Origin: Oceanicaulis sp. HTCC2633
Lineage (GTDB): Bacteria; Pseudomonadota; Alphaproteobacteria; Caulobacterales; Maricaulaceae
Assembly: GCF_000152745.1 (NCBI RefSeq)
Contig: NZ_CH672428.1
Location: forward strand, 2,819,425-2,883,424
Reading direction: 5' to 3'
Length of the DNA stretch: 64,000 nucleotides
How positions within the stretch are numbered: the first letter of the stretch is position 1; the number at the start of each line of letters is the position of its first letter. Both the position numbers and the translations under genes were made by a program. Below are positions 37,233-48,455 of this stretch, piece after piece. Under the pieces are notes generated by a model. It did no database searches and was not told where the DNA came from. It saw only the letters and a program-made list of their open reading frames with translations.

Positions 37233-37793
37233 ATGTCCGAGCTATCGCGTTCAGCGCCAGAACAAACCGGCAAAGGGTCGGGGCTGGCCACCTTCCTGGC
37301 GTGGGTCTGCCTCGCCGGGGCCGCCCTGGCGCCGCTGTTTCAGACGGTGAGCTGGCTGCTGACGCCGGCTTTCATCGAGAGCCTCATCCTCAACGCCAGC
37401 GGCGCACAGGACCTGTCCTGGCTGGAGCTTCCCATCCGGCTGGGCGCGCTGGCGATCTGCCTGCCCGTCGCGCTGGTGACCAGCTATGCGCTGTTGAACC
37501 TGCGCAGCTTCTTCCGCCACACCTCGCATGGCCGAACCTTTTCAAGGCGCGCGCTGTCGGGGTTCAAGGTGTTCGCCTGGTCAATCGCTGCGCTGGCGGT
37601 GCTGGCCCCGCTTCAGGGCGCGGCGCTGAGCGCCTTCCTCTCCTGGTGCGCGCCGGGCGAGGGCGGACAGCTCCAGCTTGAACTGGGTTCGGATGACCTG
37701 ACCACCCTGTTCGTGGCGCTGGTCTTTGTCAGCGTGGCCCATCTTCTCGATCGCGCCTGCGCCCAGCAGGATGAGCTGGACACCTTTATATGA
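37233..37793 (+). CDS. DUF2975 membrane protein
   Basis: A 186-residue four-helix membrane protein of the DUF2975 family: ATFLAWVCLAGAALAPLFQT, LGALAICLPVALVTSYALLN, FAWSIAALAVLAPLQGAALS and TLFVALVFVSVAHLLDRACA. The mid-protein FRHTSHGRTFSRRALSGFKV loop is typical. The family is nearly always coupled to a small XRE regulator, as here (4-bp overlap at 37790). Its biochemical function is unknown. Confidence 0.85.
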   Translation: MSELSRSAPEQTGKGSGLATFLAWVCLAGAALAPLFQTVSWLLTPAFIESLILNASGAQDLSWLELPIRLGALAICLPVALVTSYALLNLRSFFRHTSHGRTFSRRALSGFKVFAWSIAALAVLAPLQGAALSAFLSWCAPGEGGQLQLELGSDDLTTLFVALVFVSVAHLLDRACAQQDELDTFI

Positions 37794-38008
37794 GCGCACG
37801 CATCGAGGTGCGTCTGGACGTGATGCTGAGCAAGAGACGCATGACGTCCAAGGCGCTGGCGGAACGGATCGGGGTCTCCGAAGTCGCGCTCTCCCAGATC
37901 AAGACCGGCAAGATCAAGGGTATGCGCTTCTCCACGCTGCTTGCCCTGTGCGAGGTGCTCGATTGTGAGCCGGGGGATCTGCTGGTTCTGGTGCGCGACG
38001 AGGACTAG
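37790..38008 (+). CDS. YozG-like XRE-family regulator
   Basis: A 72-residue helix-turn-helix protein: LDVMLSKRRMTSKALAERIG and VALSQIKTGKIKGMRFSTLL form the DNA-binding core, and LLALCEVLDCEPGDLL is the common YozG end. It overlaps the DUF2975 gene by 4 bp (ATGA) and, at its 3' end, the convergent HD-domain gene by 4 bp. It probably autoregulates the pair through the palindrome at 37199-37223. Confidence 0.88.
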   Translation: MSARIEVRLDVMLSKRRMTSKALAERIGVSEVALSQIKTGKIKGMRFSTLLALCEVLDCEPGDLLVLVRDED

Positions 38009-38637
38009 CGCGACAGCGCCGCGCGTTCACGCTCCAGATTGGCGCGGGCCTGCGCCTCGAAACGCTGGCGATAGGGCTCGGTATGAAAGATCGCCGGGCG
38101 GTCGAGCTGAGCGCTCACAAAGGCCAGCCGTCCCTTGCGGAACGCGCCTCCGGGCGCCCAGACATGCTCCTGCCGGACCTGTCTGACATGGCGGTCATAC
38201 TGTTCAGCGGACGTGCCCAGAATCGCGCAATCCATATCCAGAAACAGCGCATCGTCGGCATCGTGACCGCCGCCGGCATGATCAGCGGTCGCAAGGATCA
38301 GCATGTGCACCCGCCGGGCGAGCTCAGCATCAGCCCCCATTTCGACGAGCGCGCTCTGCGCCCAGCCCGCGCTGCGGGCCTCATTGTCCTTGCGCCAGCT
38401 CTTGTAGATCGCGTCCTGAAACCAGGCGGCATAGGTCAGGCGCGGCAGATCCTTGATGCGGTCCGCGTGCGCCTCGATTTCCTGGAACAGGAAGGCCAGA
38501 TGCTCCAGCCCGTGATAGCGCCTGAGCCAACCGGCATGATTGGCGATCACGGCTTTGCCGGTCTGGAGCTGGCGGTCCTCCAGCCCGAAGCGGACAAGGT
38601 CGGCGCGCCAGAGCGTCAGGGCGTAGTCGCGGTTCAT
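38005..38637 (-). CDS. HD-domain predicted phosphohydrolase
   Basis: A 210-residue cytoplasmic protein of the COG4339 type. Metal-ligand positions are visible as H43 in RRYHGLEHLAFLFQE, the HD-like pair in the TYAAWFQDAIYKSWRKDNE segment, and later LILATADHAGGGHDADDALF plus a DMDCAILG motif. The substrate is unknown. It is convergent with, and slightly overlaps, the XRE gene, and follows a low-complexity gene on the same strand. Confidence 0.8.
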   Translation of the reverse strand: MNRDYALTLWRADLVRFGLEDRQLQTGKAVIANHAGWLRRYHGLEHLAFLFQEIEAHADRIKDLPRLTYAAWFQDAIYKSWRKDNEARSAGWAQSALVEMGADAELARRVHMLILATADHAGGGHDADDALFLDMDCAILGTSAEQYDRHVRQVRQEHVWAPGGAFRKGRLAFVSAQLDRPAIFHTEPYRQRFEAQARANLERERAALSR

Positions 38638-38640
38638 GGT

Positions 38641-39207
38641 CTAGCTGTAGGAGAAGAAGCGGGCGAGACGGGCCGAGGCGGCTTGCGGGTTGCGTGCGCC
38701 TTCCAGCTGGGCCAGCAAGGCGGGAGACAAGGCGCTTTCATCAAGAGCGTATGCCGAGCTTGTCTGCGCGCCGATCACATGGGCCGAGGCCGATTGCTGG
38801 GCGGTGACGCCCCGCTTTGAGTCGTTCTCGTCCGCCTGCTCGGCGGTCTCCCCGGTTGCGCCGCCGGTGGCGGCGTCGGCCTCGGTCAGATTGGCGCTGC
38901 CGCCCTTCACGCTGGTTGCGCCATTGGCGGGCGCATCCTGTGTGCTGGTGTCGCCATTGGGGTTCGCCTGGGCGAAATTCTGTTGATCGAGGAGCGCGGC
39001 GAAAAGCTGTGCGGACAGGCTCTCATTGAGTTTGCCGGCCCGCTCTTTCTGGGACAGTTCCGCCGCGGCGGACGCCTCTTCGGTCTTGCGAGCTTCCTCG
39101 GCCGACTTGGTAGGGTTGGGCAGGGACATTTCGCCCAGGGCGGCGCCCTTGGCGTGCTTGCTGTCCCATGGCGTCCAAGACGGGCCGGTGATTGCGCTGG
39201 CGCTCAT
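38641..39207 (-). CDS. Low-complexity hypothetical protein
   Basis: A 188-residue, Ala/Ser/Thr/Glu-rich, probably largely disordered protein with no signal peptide or membrane helix. GGGAG supports ATG 39207. A helical island (KLNESLSAQLFAALLDQQNF) and a C-terminal helix (LSPALLAQLEGARNPQAASA) are the only structured parts. No family recognised. It lies 3 bp upstream of the HD-domain gene on the same strand. Codon use looks native. Confidence 0.55.
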   Translation of the reverse strand: MSASAITGPSWTPWDSKHAKGAALGEMSLPNPTKSAEEARKTEEASAAAELSQKERAGKLNESLSAQLFAALLDQQNFAQANPNGDTSTQDAPANGATSVKGGSANLTEADAATGGATGETAEQADENDSKRGVTAQQSASAHVIGAQTSSAYALDESALSPALLAQLEGARNPQAASARLARFFSYS

Positions 39208-39439
39208 CAGGGTCTCCCGATATGCGGGCTGCCGAATGGGGGCAGGCCTTGCCTATCAAAATGTGCTGAGCGGCAGATTCTTCCGCCTGTGTCACCGTCC
39301 CGGAGAGAGCGGCTGAACGGCTTTGCGTTCGCGTGACCGGCCTTGTCAGACAGGTCTGATCGAGGTCCCGCGCCTCTCATCAGAGTGCAGGCGCGAGGGG
39401 ATTCATTGCCGGAAATGCAACCGTCGTGCCGGTCTTCGT

Positions 39440-41002
39440 CTAGCGCAGCGACAGGTCGCGCCAGAGCTGGGGCTGGATGTCTGCGGATGTGCGGGTGCGG
39501 TCCGAGACCAGCCAGTAGGCGCGCTCATGCAGAAGCGGAATATTGGGCATGGCCTCGAGAAACACCGCTTCAGCCTGTCGAAAGTGCTCCGCACGCGCCT
39601 CGCTGTCGATCACGGCGAAGGCGTCCGCCATGATGGCGTCAAACCGGTCGCGCTCCGGCCCGGTCCAGTTGGTGTTGTCGGCGAAGCCGTCCCGGCTGAA
39701 GGGTTGGAGCATGAAGTCGGGATCGCTTTTCAGCCCCCGGTCAAACCGGGCGAGCGCAATGTCGAATTCGCCCGCATCCACCGCCTGATAGAGATCGAGC
39801 GGATAGCTCGCCAGCAAGTCACCTTGCACGCCGATACGCGCCCAGTCATCCAGAATGGCGATCGCTAGCCGGTCCCGGTCGCCGGCGCTGGCGCGAACCG
39901 TCAACCGTAATGGAGATGCTTCGGAGAAGCCCGCCTCGGCCAGCAGGGCGCGCGCCGCTTCGGGATCATGCCGCGGCTCCCGCCGTTCCTCGCCACGGCG
40001 AGGGATGACGCGGTCGGTGGTTCTCGCTTCGCCATTGAAGAAGTGCGTGTTCAGAAAGTCCCGGTCGAGCCCCAGGCTGAGCGCGCGCCGGACCCGCGGG
40101 TCGGCCAGATAGGGCTGGGCGCAATTGATTTTCAGATAGGACAGGATTGGCGCGGGATAGGCCTGCAGCTGATCGCCCACGGTGTCGCGCAGAAAGCCGA
40201 TCTGGTCGGTGGGCGGGCGCTCGGCGAGGTCGTAATCGCCCGCCCGAAAGCGCCGGGCGCGGGCAGCGGGCGTGTCCACAACGTCCACGGCGATTGCATC
40301 AATGCTGACGCTGTCTGCAGCAGGAAAGTTGGGGTTCTTGCGCAGCTGAAGCGACATGGCTTCATGACCAGCCAGAATGTAGGGGCCGGCGGAGACCCAG
40401 TGCTCGGGTCGCGTCCAGTCTTCAGGATGGGCCTCAACGGCATGACGCGGCAGCGGGTAGAATTCGCGCATCAGCACCGGGAAATTGCCCACCGGACGGT
40501 CCAGCTCGAACACTACGGTGCGCGGGTCTGGCGCTGTGACGGCGATGCTTTCAGGATCGCGTTCGCCCGCCAGCGCTTCGCGCGCCCCGATGACGGCGAA
40601 GAAGTCGCCCAGATCTGCAAAGCCTGTGGTGGGGTCCACTGCGCGCTGCGCCGTCCAGACCACGTCCTCAGCGGTCAGGGGCGCGCCGTCAGACCAGACA
40701 AGGTCAGGCCTCAGCGTGAAAGTCCAGCTGCGGGCGTCTTCGCTGCGCCAGGTCAGGGCGAGGCCAGGAGCCAGCCCGCCTGACGGGGCGTATTCCGTCA
40801 ACGGCGCATGCAACTGCTTGTAAAGCAGAGCGGCGGAAGCGAACTGGCCGCGCAGCGGATCAAGGCTGTCCGGCTCGGTCTCGATGGCGACGCGCAAAAA
40901 GCCGTCCGGCGCGCCGGTGCGACCCGAACACCCTGCTGCGGCCAGGGCGGCTGCGCCCGCCACGCCACTCGCCAGTGTCTGGCGTCGGGTCAGACCCGCC
41001 AT
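39440..41002 (-). CDS. Family 5 extracellular solute-binding lipoprotein (peptide type)
   Basis: A 520-residue periplasmic binding protein of the OppA/DppA family. It starts with a twin-arginine-like signal and a lipobox (MAGLTRRQTLASGVAGAAAL, then AAAGCSG). Family marks are ETEPDSLDPLRGQFASAAL, the LVWSDGAPLTAEDVVWTAQR region and YLADPRVRRALSLGLDRD. No permease or ATPase genes are adjacent, so it is an orphan that must pair with a transporter elsewhere or serve another role. Confidence 0.9.
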   Translation of the reverse strand: MAGLTRRQTLASGVAGAAALAAAGCSGRTGAPDGFLRVAIETEPDSLDPLRGQFASAALLYKQLHAPLTEYAPSGGLAPGLALTWRSEDARSWTFTLRPDLVWSDGAPLTAEDVVWTAQRAVDPTTGFADLGDFFAVIGAREALAGERDPESIAVTAPDPRTVVFELDRPVGNFPVLMREFYPLPRHAVEAHPEDWTRPEHWVSAGPYILAGHEAMSLQLRKNPNFPAADSVSIDAIAVDVVDTPAARARRFRAGDYDLAERPPTDQIGFLRDTVGDQLQAYPAPILSYLKINCAQPYLADPRVRRALSLGLDRDFLNTHFFNGEARTTDRVIPRRGEERREPRHDPEAARALLAEAGFSEASPLRLTVRASAGDRDRLAIAILDDWARIGVQGDLLASYPLDLYQAVDAGEFDIALARFDRGLKSDPDFMLQPFSRDGFADNTNWTGPERDRFDAIMADAFAVIDSEARAEHFRQAEAVFLEAMPNIPLLHERAYWLVSDRTRTSADIQPQLWRDLSLR

Positions 41003-41064
41003 GCTCCCCTCCCGCGACTAATTACGGGAAGGGTAGCATTGCGTCTGACTGCGCCGCTAGCGGC

Positions 41065-42270
41065 TTAGGCCGTTTTCAGGGCGCTGACGAAGCGTTCAAA
41101 GACCTTGAAGCTGTCTTGCGGGCCCGGGCTGGCTTCGGGGTGGTGCTGGACCGCCCAGACCGGCTTGTCGGTCAGCTTGAAGCCGCAATTGGTGCCGTCA
41201 AACAGCGACACATGGGTTTCGATCGCGCCTTCGGGCAGGCTGTCGCGATCCACAGCAAAGCCGTGGTTCATCGACACGATCTCGACCTGGCCGGTCTCGA
41301 GATTCTTCACCGGGTGGTTCGCGCCATGGTGACCCTGAACCATCTTGGCGGTCTTGGCGCCCAGCGCGAGCGCCAGCATCTGATGGCCCAGGCAAATGCC
41401 CAGCACCGGCACGCCGGCATCAATCACGCCTCGGATGGTGTCGAGCGCGTACTGGCCGGTTGCGGCCGGATCGCCCGGACCGTTGGAGACCAGCACGCCC
41501 GCCGGGTTGAGCTTGAGCACATCGTCCTTGCTGGCCTTGCCCGGCACGACCTGGACGCGCGCGCCGGCGGAGACGAGACGACGCAGGATGTTCGCCTTAA
41601 CGCCATAGTCGAGCACCACCACCAGAGGGCCGTCTTCAGGGCCTTTGGCGAAGCCTTCCGACCAGCCCCAGTCGCCATCCGTCCAGTCATTGGCGGCGTC
41701 ACAGGCCACAGCGCCCGCAAGCTCCGCCCCTTCCATGGAGGGCGCGTCCTTGGCCAGGGTCTTCAGCGCCTCGATATCGAGCTTGCCGTCCCGGGCATGA
41801 GCGATGGTCGCCATGGGCATGCCGGTCTCGCGGATGCGGCGCGTGATCGCGCGGGTATCCACGCCGGTAATGGCGATCACGCCGCGGGCGGCCAGCCATT
41901 CGTCAAAGCTGGTCTCGGCCCTCCAGCTGGCGGGCGGGGTGATGTCCTCGCGGCTGACCATGCCGACAGCGGCCTTGCGGGCGATGGCGCTGGAGGCTTC
42001 CTCGTCCTCGGCATTGGCGCCCACATTGCCCACATGGGGGAAGGTGAAGCACACGATCTGGCCCGCATAGGAGGGATCGGCGAGGATTTCCTGGTGCCCG
42101 GTCATCGCGGTGTTGAAGCAAAGCTCGGCGACGGCGCTGCCGGTCGCGCCCGCGCCTTTGCCGTAAAACACTGTTCCGTCTGACAGAACCAGCGCAGCCG
42201 TGGCCCAATCGGGTTGTGCGCCAGAAGAAGTTGATTGCATCGGCTCTTGATTCTTGATCGCTTCCGGCAT
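41065..42270 (-). CDS. carA: Carbamoyl-phosphate synthase small subunit
   Basis: The 401-residue glutamine amidotransferase subunit that supplies ammonia to CarB. The N-terminal CPSase domain includes FNTAMTGHQEILADPSYAGQ. The class I amidotransferase domain has the nucleophile in LGICLGHQMLALALGA and the His-Glu pair in AVQHHPEASPGP. AGGAGG lies 9 bp before ATG 42270. It is divergent from yqeY across a 176-bp gap and separated from carB by about 6 kb. Confidence 0.97.
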   Translation of the reverse strand: MPEAIKNQEPMQSTSSGAQPDWATAALVLSDGTVFYGKGAGATGSAVAELCFNTAMTGHQEILADPSYAGQIVCFTFPHVGNVGANAEDEEASSAIARKAAVGMVSREDITPPASWRAETSFDEWLAARGVIAITGVDTRAITRRIRETGMPMATIAHARDGKLDIEALKTLAKDAPSMEGAELAGAVACDAANDWTDGDWGWSEGFAKGPEDGPLVVVLDYGVKANILRRLVSAGARVQVVPGKASKDDVLKLNPAGVLVSNGPGDPAATGQYALDTIRGVIDAGVPVLGICLGHQMLALALGAKTAKMVQGHHGANHPVKNLETGQVEIVSMNHGFAVDRDSLPEGAIETHVSLFDGTNCGFKLTDKPVWAVQHHPEASPGPQDSFKVFERFVSALKTA

Positions 42271-42446
42271 AGGTGCTCGCCTCCTGACACGCGCGGGGCC
42301 GCGAGCTGGGCTCCAGCGGCGGGCGGTTAAACGCGCGGAAAGTAGGCGAGCAGCTGGTCTGGGTCAAGCAAAAGCCCGAGCTGCAAAGAACTTTAAAAAC
42401 AATGGCTTGGCGCTTATCTGCAGCGCCGCCGCAAATAGGTGCTCCC

Positions 42447-42914
42447 ATGTCGCTTCGCGACCGCATCCTCTCTGATCTTAAAGACGCCATGCGCGCCAAG
42501 GATGACACGCGCGTCTCCACGCTGCGCCTCATCCAGGCCGCCATCAAGGATCGCGACATCGCTGCGCGCGCGGAAGACCGCTGCGAAGGTTGTTGCGTGA
42601 ACGAGATCCAGGCGATCTTGCAAAAGCTGCTCAAGCAGCGCGAAGAAAGCGCGGACACGTATGAAAAGGCGGGGCGTCTGGACCTGGCCGAACGCGAGCG
42701 CGCCGAAGCGGAGATCGTCCGCTCCTATCTGCCCGAGCCGATGAAGCCTGCCGAGATCGCTGAAGCCGCCAAAACGGTTGTGACCGAGCTGGATGCAGGC
42801 GGCCTGAAGGACATGGGCCGTTGCATGGCGGCGCTGAAAGAGCGCTACACCGGCCGCATGGATTTCGCCAAGGCGGGCAAGGAAGTCAAAACTCTGCTGC
42901 AGGGTCAGGCCTAG
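42447..42914 (+). CDS. GatB/YqeY domain protein
   Basis: A 155-residue protein related to the tRNA-binding tail domain of GatB: LRDRILSDLKDAMRAKDDTR, QREESADTYEKAGRLDLAER and YLPEPM are characteristic. A Cys-containing insert (RCEGCCVNE) replaces the more usual loop. The stand-alone family is thought to modulate tRNA-dependent amidation, but this is not proven. It is 58 bp upstream of dnaG and probably heads a yqeY-dnaG-rpoD operon. Confidence 0.9.
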   Translation: MSLRDRILSDLKDAMRAKDDTRVSTLRLIQAAIKDRDIAARAEDRCEGCCVNEIQAILQKLLKQREESADTYEKAGRLDLAERERAEAEIVRSYLPEPMKPAEIAEAAKTVVTELDAGGLKDMGRCMAALKERYTGRMDFAKAGKEVKTLLQGQA

Positions 42915-42972
42915 GCTCCTAGCGCCTTGGCCTGCCTGAGCGTAAGCTGTCGGGCTGGAGGATGTTCAGCAC

Positions 42973-44811
42973 GTGGCGATTCCTGACGGGTTCAAAGACG
43001 AGATCAAGGCGCGCATCCGCCCATCCGAGCTGATCGGGCGAACGGTGGCGCTCAAGCGTCAGGGCCGGGAATTCGTGGGCCTCTCCCCGTTCAAGAAAGA
43101 GCGCACGCCCTCGTTTTTCGTCAATGACGAGAAGGGCTTCTACCATTGCTTCGCCAGCCAGGAGCATGGCGACATCTTCACCTGGCTTCAAAAGACCCAA
43201 GGGCTGAGCTTCATGGAAGCGATCGAGGCCCTGGCTCAGGAAGCCGGGCTTGAGGTTCCGCGCATGGAGCAGCGCGACCCCAAGCAGGAAGAGCGCCGCA
43301 AGACGCTGCTGGACTGGATTGCGCTGGCCCAGGACTATTTCGCCCGGTCGCTGTTTGCGCCCGAGGGCGAAGAGGCGCGGATCTATCTCGAACGTCGCGG
43401 CCTGAGCCGATCCGACATGGAGCGCTTTGGCCTCGGTTTCGCGCCGGACAATCGCCGTGGCCTGACCCGCGCCCTGATCCAGAAGGGTGCGACAGCTCAG
43501 GAGCTGTCGGAGGCCGGGCTGTCGATCCTGCCCGAGGATGGCGGCGAGCCCTATGACCGCTTTCGCGGCCGGGTGATGTTCCCGATCAAGGATGCGCGCG
43601 ATCGTCTGGTGGCCTTTGGCGGCCGGGCGATGAGCAAGGAGGTGCGGGCGAAATATCTCAACTCGCCCGAGACCGAGCTCTTCCACAAGGGGTCTCTGCT
43701 CTATCGCTATCCCGAAGCGCGCGCCTTCGCCCACGATCCCAAGGTCAAGGCCAGGGGGCTGATCGTGGCGGAAGGCTATATGGACGTCATCGCCTTCGCC
43801 CGCGCCGGGTTGGGCCAGGCGGTCGCGCCGCTGGGCACGGCCCTGACCGAGAACCAGCTGCGTCTGTTGTGGCGTGCGGGGCCTGAGCCGGTGGTGTGCC
43901 TGGATGGAGACGCGGCCGGCACGCGCGCCGCGGCCCTGGCGGCCGAGCGGGCGCTGGAGCTTCTCGAGCCGGGCCGGACCTTGCGCTTTGTCTTTCTGCC
44001 GGACGGGCAGGATCCCGATGACCTGCTTCGAGAACAGGGCGCGCAAGCGCTCAAGGACGCCATCGCCGACGCCAGACCTCTCATTGATGTGCTGTGGCGG
44101 CGCGAGGTTGAGCTCGAACCGCTTGATGATCCGGATCGCCGGGCGGGATTCCGCAAGCGCATCAAGGCGCTGGTGGCCAGGATCAAGGATCCCGACATCA
44201 AGGCGGAATATCGCGCCGAGTTCGACCAGCGCATCGAGACCCTGTTCGGGCGTGCGCCGCAGGCCGGCTTCCGCGCCGAGGGGCAGCGCGGCGGGTATGG
44301 CGGTCGCGCCGCCGGGCGACGGTTCAATGCGCTGCAGCCGCCAACGGCGGAGCTGGTCGCGCAGCGCAAGCAGAAACCCCCGCCCGCGAGCGCTCGACAA
44401 TTGCTGCTGGCGGTGATCGAATACCCCGAAATCGCCGAAGCGGAGGCCGAGACTTTGCTGCAAATGTCCTTCGGGACGCTTGACAGCCTTAGGGACGCGA
44501 TTCTAGACGCGTGTTTCTCTGGGGAGCCTCTGCCTGTCGGCGGACTGCGCGATGCGTTGTCACGACGGGGTTTCGCGCCCCAATTGACACGTTTGGCCGT
44601 GGACAGGTCGCCCATGCGCGCCAGTCTCGGGGGGAGTGAGGCGGATGCCGACAGCCGGCTAGAGGCTTGGCGCAGGCTTTCGGCTTCTTATATGGAAAGA
44701 GTTGCGCAAGACACTCAGGACCGACCACGACACGCCGATTTCTTTGAAGAGGGCGATTCCGACGCTCTCAAGAATTACCTCGTCGCCGAACGACGGGGCC
44801 GACAGCGCTAG
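42973..44811 (+). CDS. dnaG: DNA primase
   Basis: The 612-residue primase that makes RNA primers at the fork. It has an N-terminal zinc-ribbon-like domain (about 1-100), a TOPRIM core with VAEGYMDVIAFARAG and VVCLDGDAAGTRAA, and a C-terminal DnaB-binding helical domain. The zinc motif is degenerate: LSPFKKERTPSFFVNDEKGF then YHCFASQEHGD, where C, H and the last C of the usual CPFH/CFGC set are replaced. This is also seen in other alphaproteobacteria. Start is GTG 42973 with GGAGG about 12 bp upstream. It precedes rpoD by 63 bp. Confidence 0.96.
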   Translation: MAIPDGFKDEIKARIRPSELIGRTVALKRQGREFVGLSPFKKERTPSFFVNDEKGFYHCFASQEHGDIFTWLQKTQGLSFMEAIEALAQEAGLEVPRMEQRDPKQEERRKTLLDWIALAQDYFARSLFAPEGEEARIYLERRGLSRSDMERFGLGFAPDNRRGLTRALIQKGATAQELSEAGLSILPEDGGEPYDRFRGRVMFPIKDARDRLVAFGGRAMSKEVRAKYLNSPETELFHKGSLLYRYPEARAFAHDPKVKARGLIVAEGYMDVIAFARAGLGQAVAPLGTALTENQLRLLWRAGPEPVVCLDGDAAGTRAAALAAERALELLEPGRTLRFVFLPDGQDPDDLLREQGAQALKDAIADARPLIDVLWRREVELEPLDDPDRRAGFRKRIKALVARIKDPDIKAEYRAEFDQRIETLFGRAPQAGFRAEGQRGGYGGRAAGRRFNALQPPTAELVAQRKQKPPPASARQLLLAVIEYPEIAEAEAETLLQMSFGTLDSLRDAILDACFSGEPLPVGGLRDALSRRGFAPQLTRLAVDRSPMRASLGGSEADADSRLEAWRRLSASYMERVAQDTQDRPRHADFFEEGDSDALKNYLVAERRGRQR

Positions 44812-44874
44812 CGCGCCACCTCGCCGCCCTTATGTGCGCGCAGCCATGAAATCCTCCGGGAGCACGATCACCGA

Positions 44875-46911
<2,037 letters not shown>

Positions 46912-46934
46912 AGCGCTGGCGACAGGTCAACACG

Positions 46935-46965
46935 AAAAGCCCCGCTGGTGACAGCGTGGCTTTTT
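46935..46965 (+). terminator. Rho-independent terminator of rpoD
   Basis: AAAAGCC-c-CGCTG pairs with CAGCG-t-GGCTTTT around GTGA, with one C/T mismatch. T5 ends the hairpin. It begins 24 bp after the rpoD stop. Confidence 0.8.
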
Positions 46966-47051
46966 GCTGTTGGGGCGCAACCAACGCCGCGGCGGGGCGT
47001 TGGGTCTGCAAGCGCCTTTCCTTTTCCTGCGCTCTGCGCAAGGCTTGCCGG

Positions 47052-48422
47052 ATGAATCTACTGACCCTGTTTCGCCCTCTCGCCCTGTTGATCCTTCTGG
47101 CGAGCGCCTTGGCGCTGTGTTCAGCGCCTGCATTCGCGCAAACAGAAGACGAGCCAGCTGGCGGCGAGATCGCGCTTGAGACCGACGCGCCGTCGGACGC
47201 CGCCATCGCCCAACGCATCGCGACTATTTTTGACGAGATCGATACCCTGTCCGCGGTCGAGATCACCGTTGAGGCCGGGGTCGTCACCCTGACCGGGCAG
47301 ACCGTGACCGCGGATGCGGCCAACCGCGCGGAGACGCTGGCGCTGCGCGTTGAAGGCGTGGTGACGGTGGAGAACCGGATCGGCCGGGACGTCTCTGTCG
47401 CCACACGCGTCGCGCCGGCCGTGGGCGAGCTGGAAACGACGGTGCAGGACCTGGTGCGCGTGCTGCCGCTCCTGGCGCTCGCGGTGCTGGTGTTCATGGC
47501 GTTGAGTCTTCTGGGCTGGCTGCTGAGCCGCTGGGATGGACTGTGGCGCGTTCTGACGCCCAATCGCTTCGTCGCCGAGCTTGTGGGCTCGACGGTGTTT
47601 GGTCTGTTTGTGGTGTTCGGATTGGTCTCGGCCCTGAACCTGCTGGACGCCACGGCGTTCCTGGGCGCGCTGTTGGGGGCGGCGGGCGTGATCGGTCTCG
47701 CTGTGGGCTTCGCCGTCAAGGACACCATCGAGAACTATATCGCCTCGATCATGCTGTCGGTGCGCCAGCCTTTCCGCCCCAATGACCATGTGGTCATCGA
47801 CGGCCAGGAGGGGCGGGTGATCCGGCTGACCTCCCGCGCAACCGTCCTCATGACGCTTGAAGGCAATCATCTGCGCCTTCCCAATGCCCTGGTGTTCAAG
47901 GCGGTCATTCTCAACTACACCCGCAACCCCGAACGCCGTTTTGACTTTGTGCTGGGCGTGGACCCCGAAGACGATCCGTTGTCGGCGATTGAGACGGGGT
48001 TGGGCGCGCTGAAATCACTGACTTTCGTGATGACCGAACCCGACCCGTCCGCGGGCATTCGCGAGGTGGGGGATTCCACGATCAACCTGTTCTTCGCCGG
48101 CTGGATCGACCAGACACAGTCCGACTTCATGAAGTCGCGCTCGGTCGCGATCGCGACCGTGAAAGCGGCGCTCGACGCGGCGGGCTTCACCTTGCCAGAC
48201 CCCACCTATCGCCTGCGCATTGATAGCGGCGCCCTACCGGCGGCGTCCCCGTCAGTAAAAACGCCCGCGAGGACGGCGAAGCCGCCCTCAGCGCCGGCAA
48301 AACCCGAGCTTGCAGACGCTACGGACGTGGCGCCGGACACCTCGCTGGCCGAGCGCGTCGAGGAAGAGCGTCGAGAGGTCAAGTCGGGCGACCTGCTTTC
48401 AGAGGACGCGCCCAGCGAATAA
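47052..48422 (+). CDS. MscS-family mechanosensitive channel with BON domain
   Basis: A 456-residue inner-membrane protein. A signal peptide (MNLLTLFRPLALLILLASAL) precedes a periplasmic BON domain (AAIAQRIATIFDEIDTLSAV, LTGQTVTADAANRAETLALR). Three helices follow. The pore helix AFLGALLGAAGVIGLAVGFA and VKDTIENYIASIMLSVRQPF are the MscS signature. The cytoplasmic beta domain and a Pro/Ala-rich tail close the protein. BON-MscS fusions are known among proteobacteria. It likely gates on membrane tension during hypo-osmotic shock. ATG 47052 is chosen because the signal peptide starts there. Confidence 0.9.
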   Translation: MNLLTLFRPLALLILLASALALCSAPAFAQTEDEPAGGEIALETDAPSDAAIAQRIATIFDEIDTLSAVEITVEAGVVTLTGQTVTADAANRAETLALRVEGVVTVENRIGRDVSVATRVAPAVGELETTVQDLVRVLPLLALAVLVFMALSLLGWLLSRWDGLWRVLTPNRFVAELVGSTVFGLFVVFGLVSALNLLDATAFLGALLGAAGVIGLAVGFAVKDTIENYIASIMLSVRQPFRPNDHVVIDGQEGRVIRLTSRATVLMTLEGNHLRLPNALVFKAVILNYTRNPERRFDFVLGVDPEDDPLSAIETGLGALKSLTFVMTEPDPSAGIREVGDSTINLFFAGWIDQTQSDFMKSRSVAIATVKAALDAAGFTLPDPTYRLRIDSGALPAASPSVKTPARTAKPPSAPAKPELADATDVAPDTSLAERVEEERREVKSGDLLSEDAPSE

Positions 48423-48455
48423 CCGGGCCTATCCCGTCCCAATACAGGAGATACC

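Noticed and set aside
42919-44463. Open frame of 514 codons antisense to dnaG
   Set aside because: DnaG on the plus strand explains the sequence; no family signal on the minus strand.
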